This document shows positions 63,706-64,000 of a stretch of DNA of 64,000 nt, piece by piece. The stretch is from Hymenobacter cavernae (GTDB lineage Bacteria; Bacteroidota; Bacteroidia; Cytophagales; Hymenobacteraceae). The notes beneath the pieces were generated by a model. That model worked only from the letters and a program-made list of their open reading frames with translations. It did not search any database and had not been told where the DNA came from. Every line of letters begins with the position of its first letter. Positions within the stretch are counted from its first letter, which is position 1. The position numbers and the translations under genes are program-made. The DNA lies in assembly GCF_014641455.1 (NCBI RefSeq), contig NZ_BMHT01000005.1, positions 127,357 to 191,356 on the forward strand, given 5' to 3'.

Positions 63706-64000
63706 CTTTTGGTTGGTTGCAAACCTAGGTTGTAGCCCAAGAACGTCATGCTTCATCTGGCGGCCACTTGTCGAAGCATCTCGCGTGCAGTGGTAGTACG
63801 ATGTAGAGACGCAACATTTTGCGTCTCCTCGTTGCTGACGTTGTTGACCTAGGCTGTTCCAGGGAAGTCGTTCAACGAGAAGACGCAAAATGTTGCGTCT
63901 CTACATCGTGCTGACACTGCACGCCAGATGCTTTGCCGCTGCTCGGAATGACGTTCTGATAAAGCTAGCTTCTACGGCCTAGGTGCGTCGTTTAGCCGTT
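63706..64000. repeat. Composite inverted repeat at the window end
   Basis: Left arm about 63806-63836 (GTAGAGACGCAACATTTTGC), right arm about 63873-63910 (its complement), enclosed by a TCATTCCGA-family outer pair (GAACGTCATGCTTC near 63741 and GCTCGGAATGACGTTCT at 63940-63956). The centre contains CCTAGG (about 63849), and AGCTAGCT lies at about 63964. No gene is seen to the window edge. Confidence 0.75.

Overview
This is a GC-rich chromosomal window (GC roughly 58% by eye, not computed) from a Bacteroidota bacterium, most probably Hymenobacter or a close cytophagal relative. The evidence is two proteins with type IX secretion C-terminal sorting domains, a SusC/SusD pair with a GH43 glycosidase, a large outer-membrane beta-barrel receptor, a LytS/LytTR two-component pair, a PID-CTERM-like small protein, and Bacteroidota-type promoters (-33 TTTG / -7 TAnnTTTG). 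I found no rRNA, tRNA or CRISPR array.

Layout. 0-8.1 kb: an M16 zinc peptidase lipoprotein, a prokaryotic-type NADP isocitrate dehydrogenase (icd), an AT-rich island with an HNH nuclease, a DOT1-like methyltransferase, and a second, unrelated (eukaryotic-type) NADP isocitrate dehydrogenase. 8.1-20 kb: an AraC regulator, a ModF-like double ATPase, a Gly/Asn/Arg-rich secreted protein, two PLP aminotransferases, a DinB-fold protein, a cytochrome b, an SGNH hydrolase with a fibre-like tail, and a zinc alcohol dehydrogenase. 20-32 kb: two convergent universal stress proteins, a tandem SnoaL-like protein, the LytS/LytTR pair, two adjacent decayed genes (esterase and PKD lipoprotein), a T9SS protein, a PDZ-alpha/beta hydrolase and an outer-membrane receptor. 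32-42 kb: pyruvate oxidase, an RsbQ-like hydrolase, an SDR, and the conserved divergent arrangement of a TesA-like esterase with a YbbA/YbbP ABC exporter. 42-52 kb: galT and galK, divergent from a SusC (broken by one amber codon)-SusD-GH43 glycan locus; identical 14-bp palindromes lie upstream of both transcription units. 52-64 kb: ArsM, a glycine-zipper protein, a DUF72 protein, GluQ, a glycosyltransferase-like protein, a DUF4274-like protein, an IS remnant, a 1055-residue T9SS beta-helix adhesin, the PID-CTERM-like protein, endonuclease V and two overlapping DUF1990-type genes.

The strongest feature not explained by genes is a short palindrome, ACCTAGGT, found by hand count about 50 times across the window in both coding and intergenic DNA (about one is expected by base composition). 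Its relatives ACCTAGCT/AGCTAGGT and AGCTAGCT add several dozen more. This resembles the HIP1 highly iterated palindrome of cyanobacteria. Other notable items are several families of intergenic inverted repeats whose arms touch or supply stop and start codons of flanking genes, and a duplicated element at about 5.5 and 8.3 kb that looks like a minus-strand structured RNA.

All identifications rest on reading motifs in the translated sequence; no database search was done. Repeat counts were made by hand and should be recomputed.
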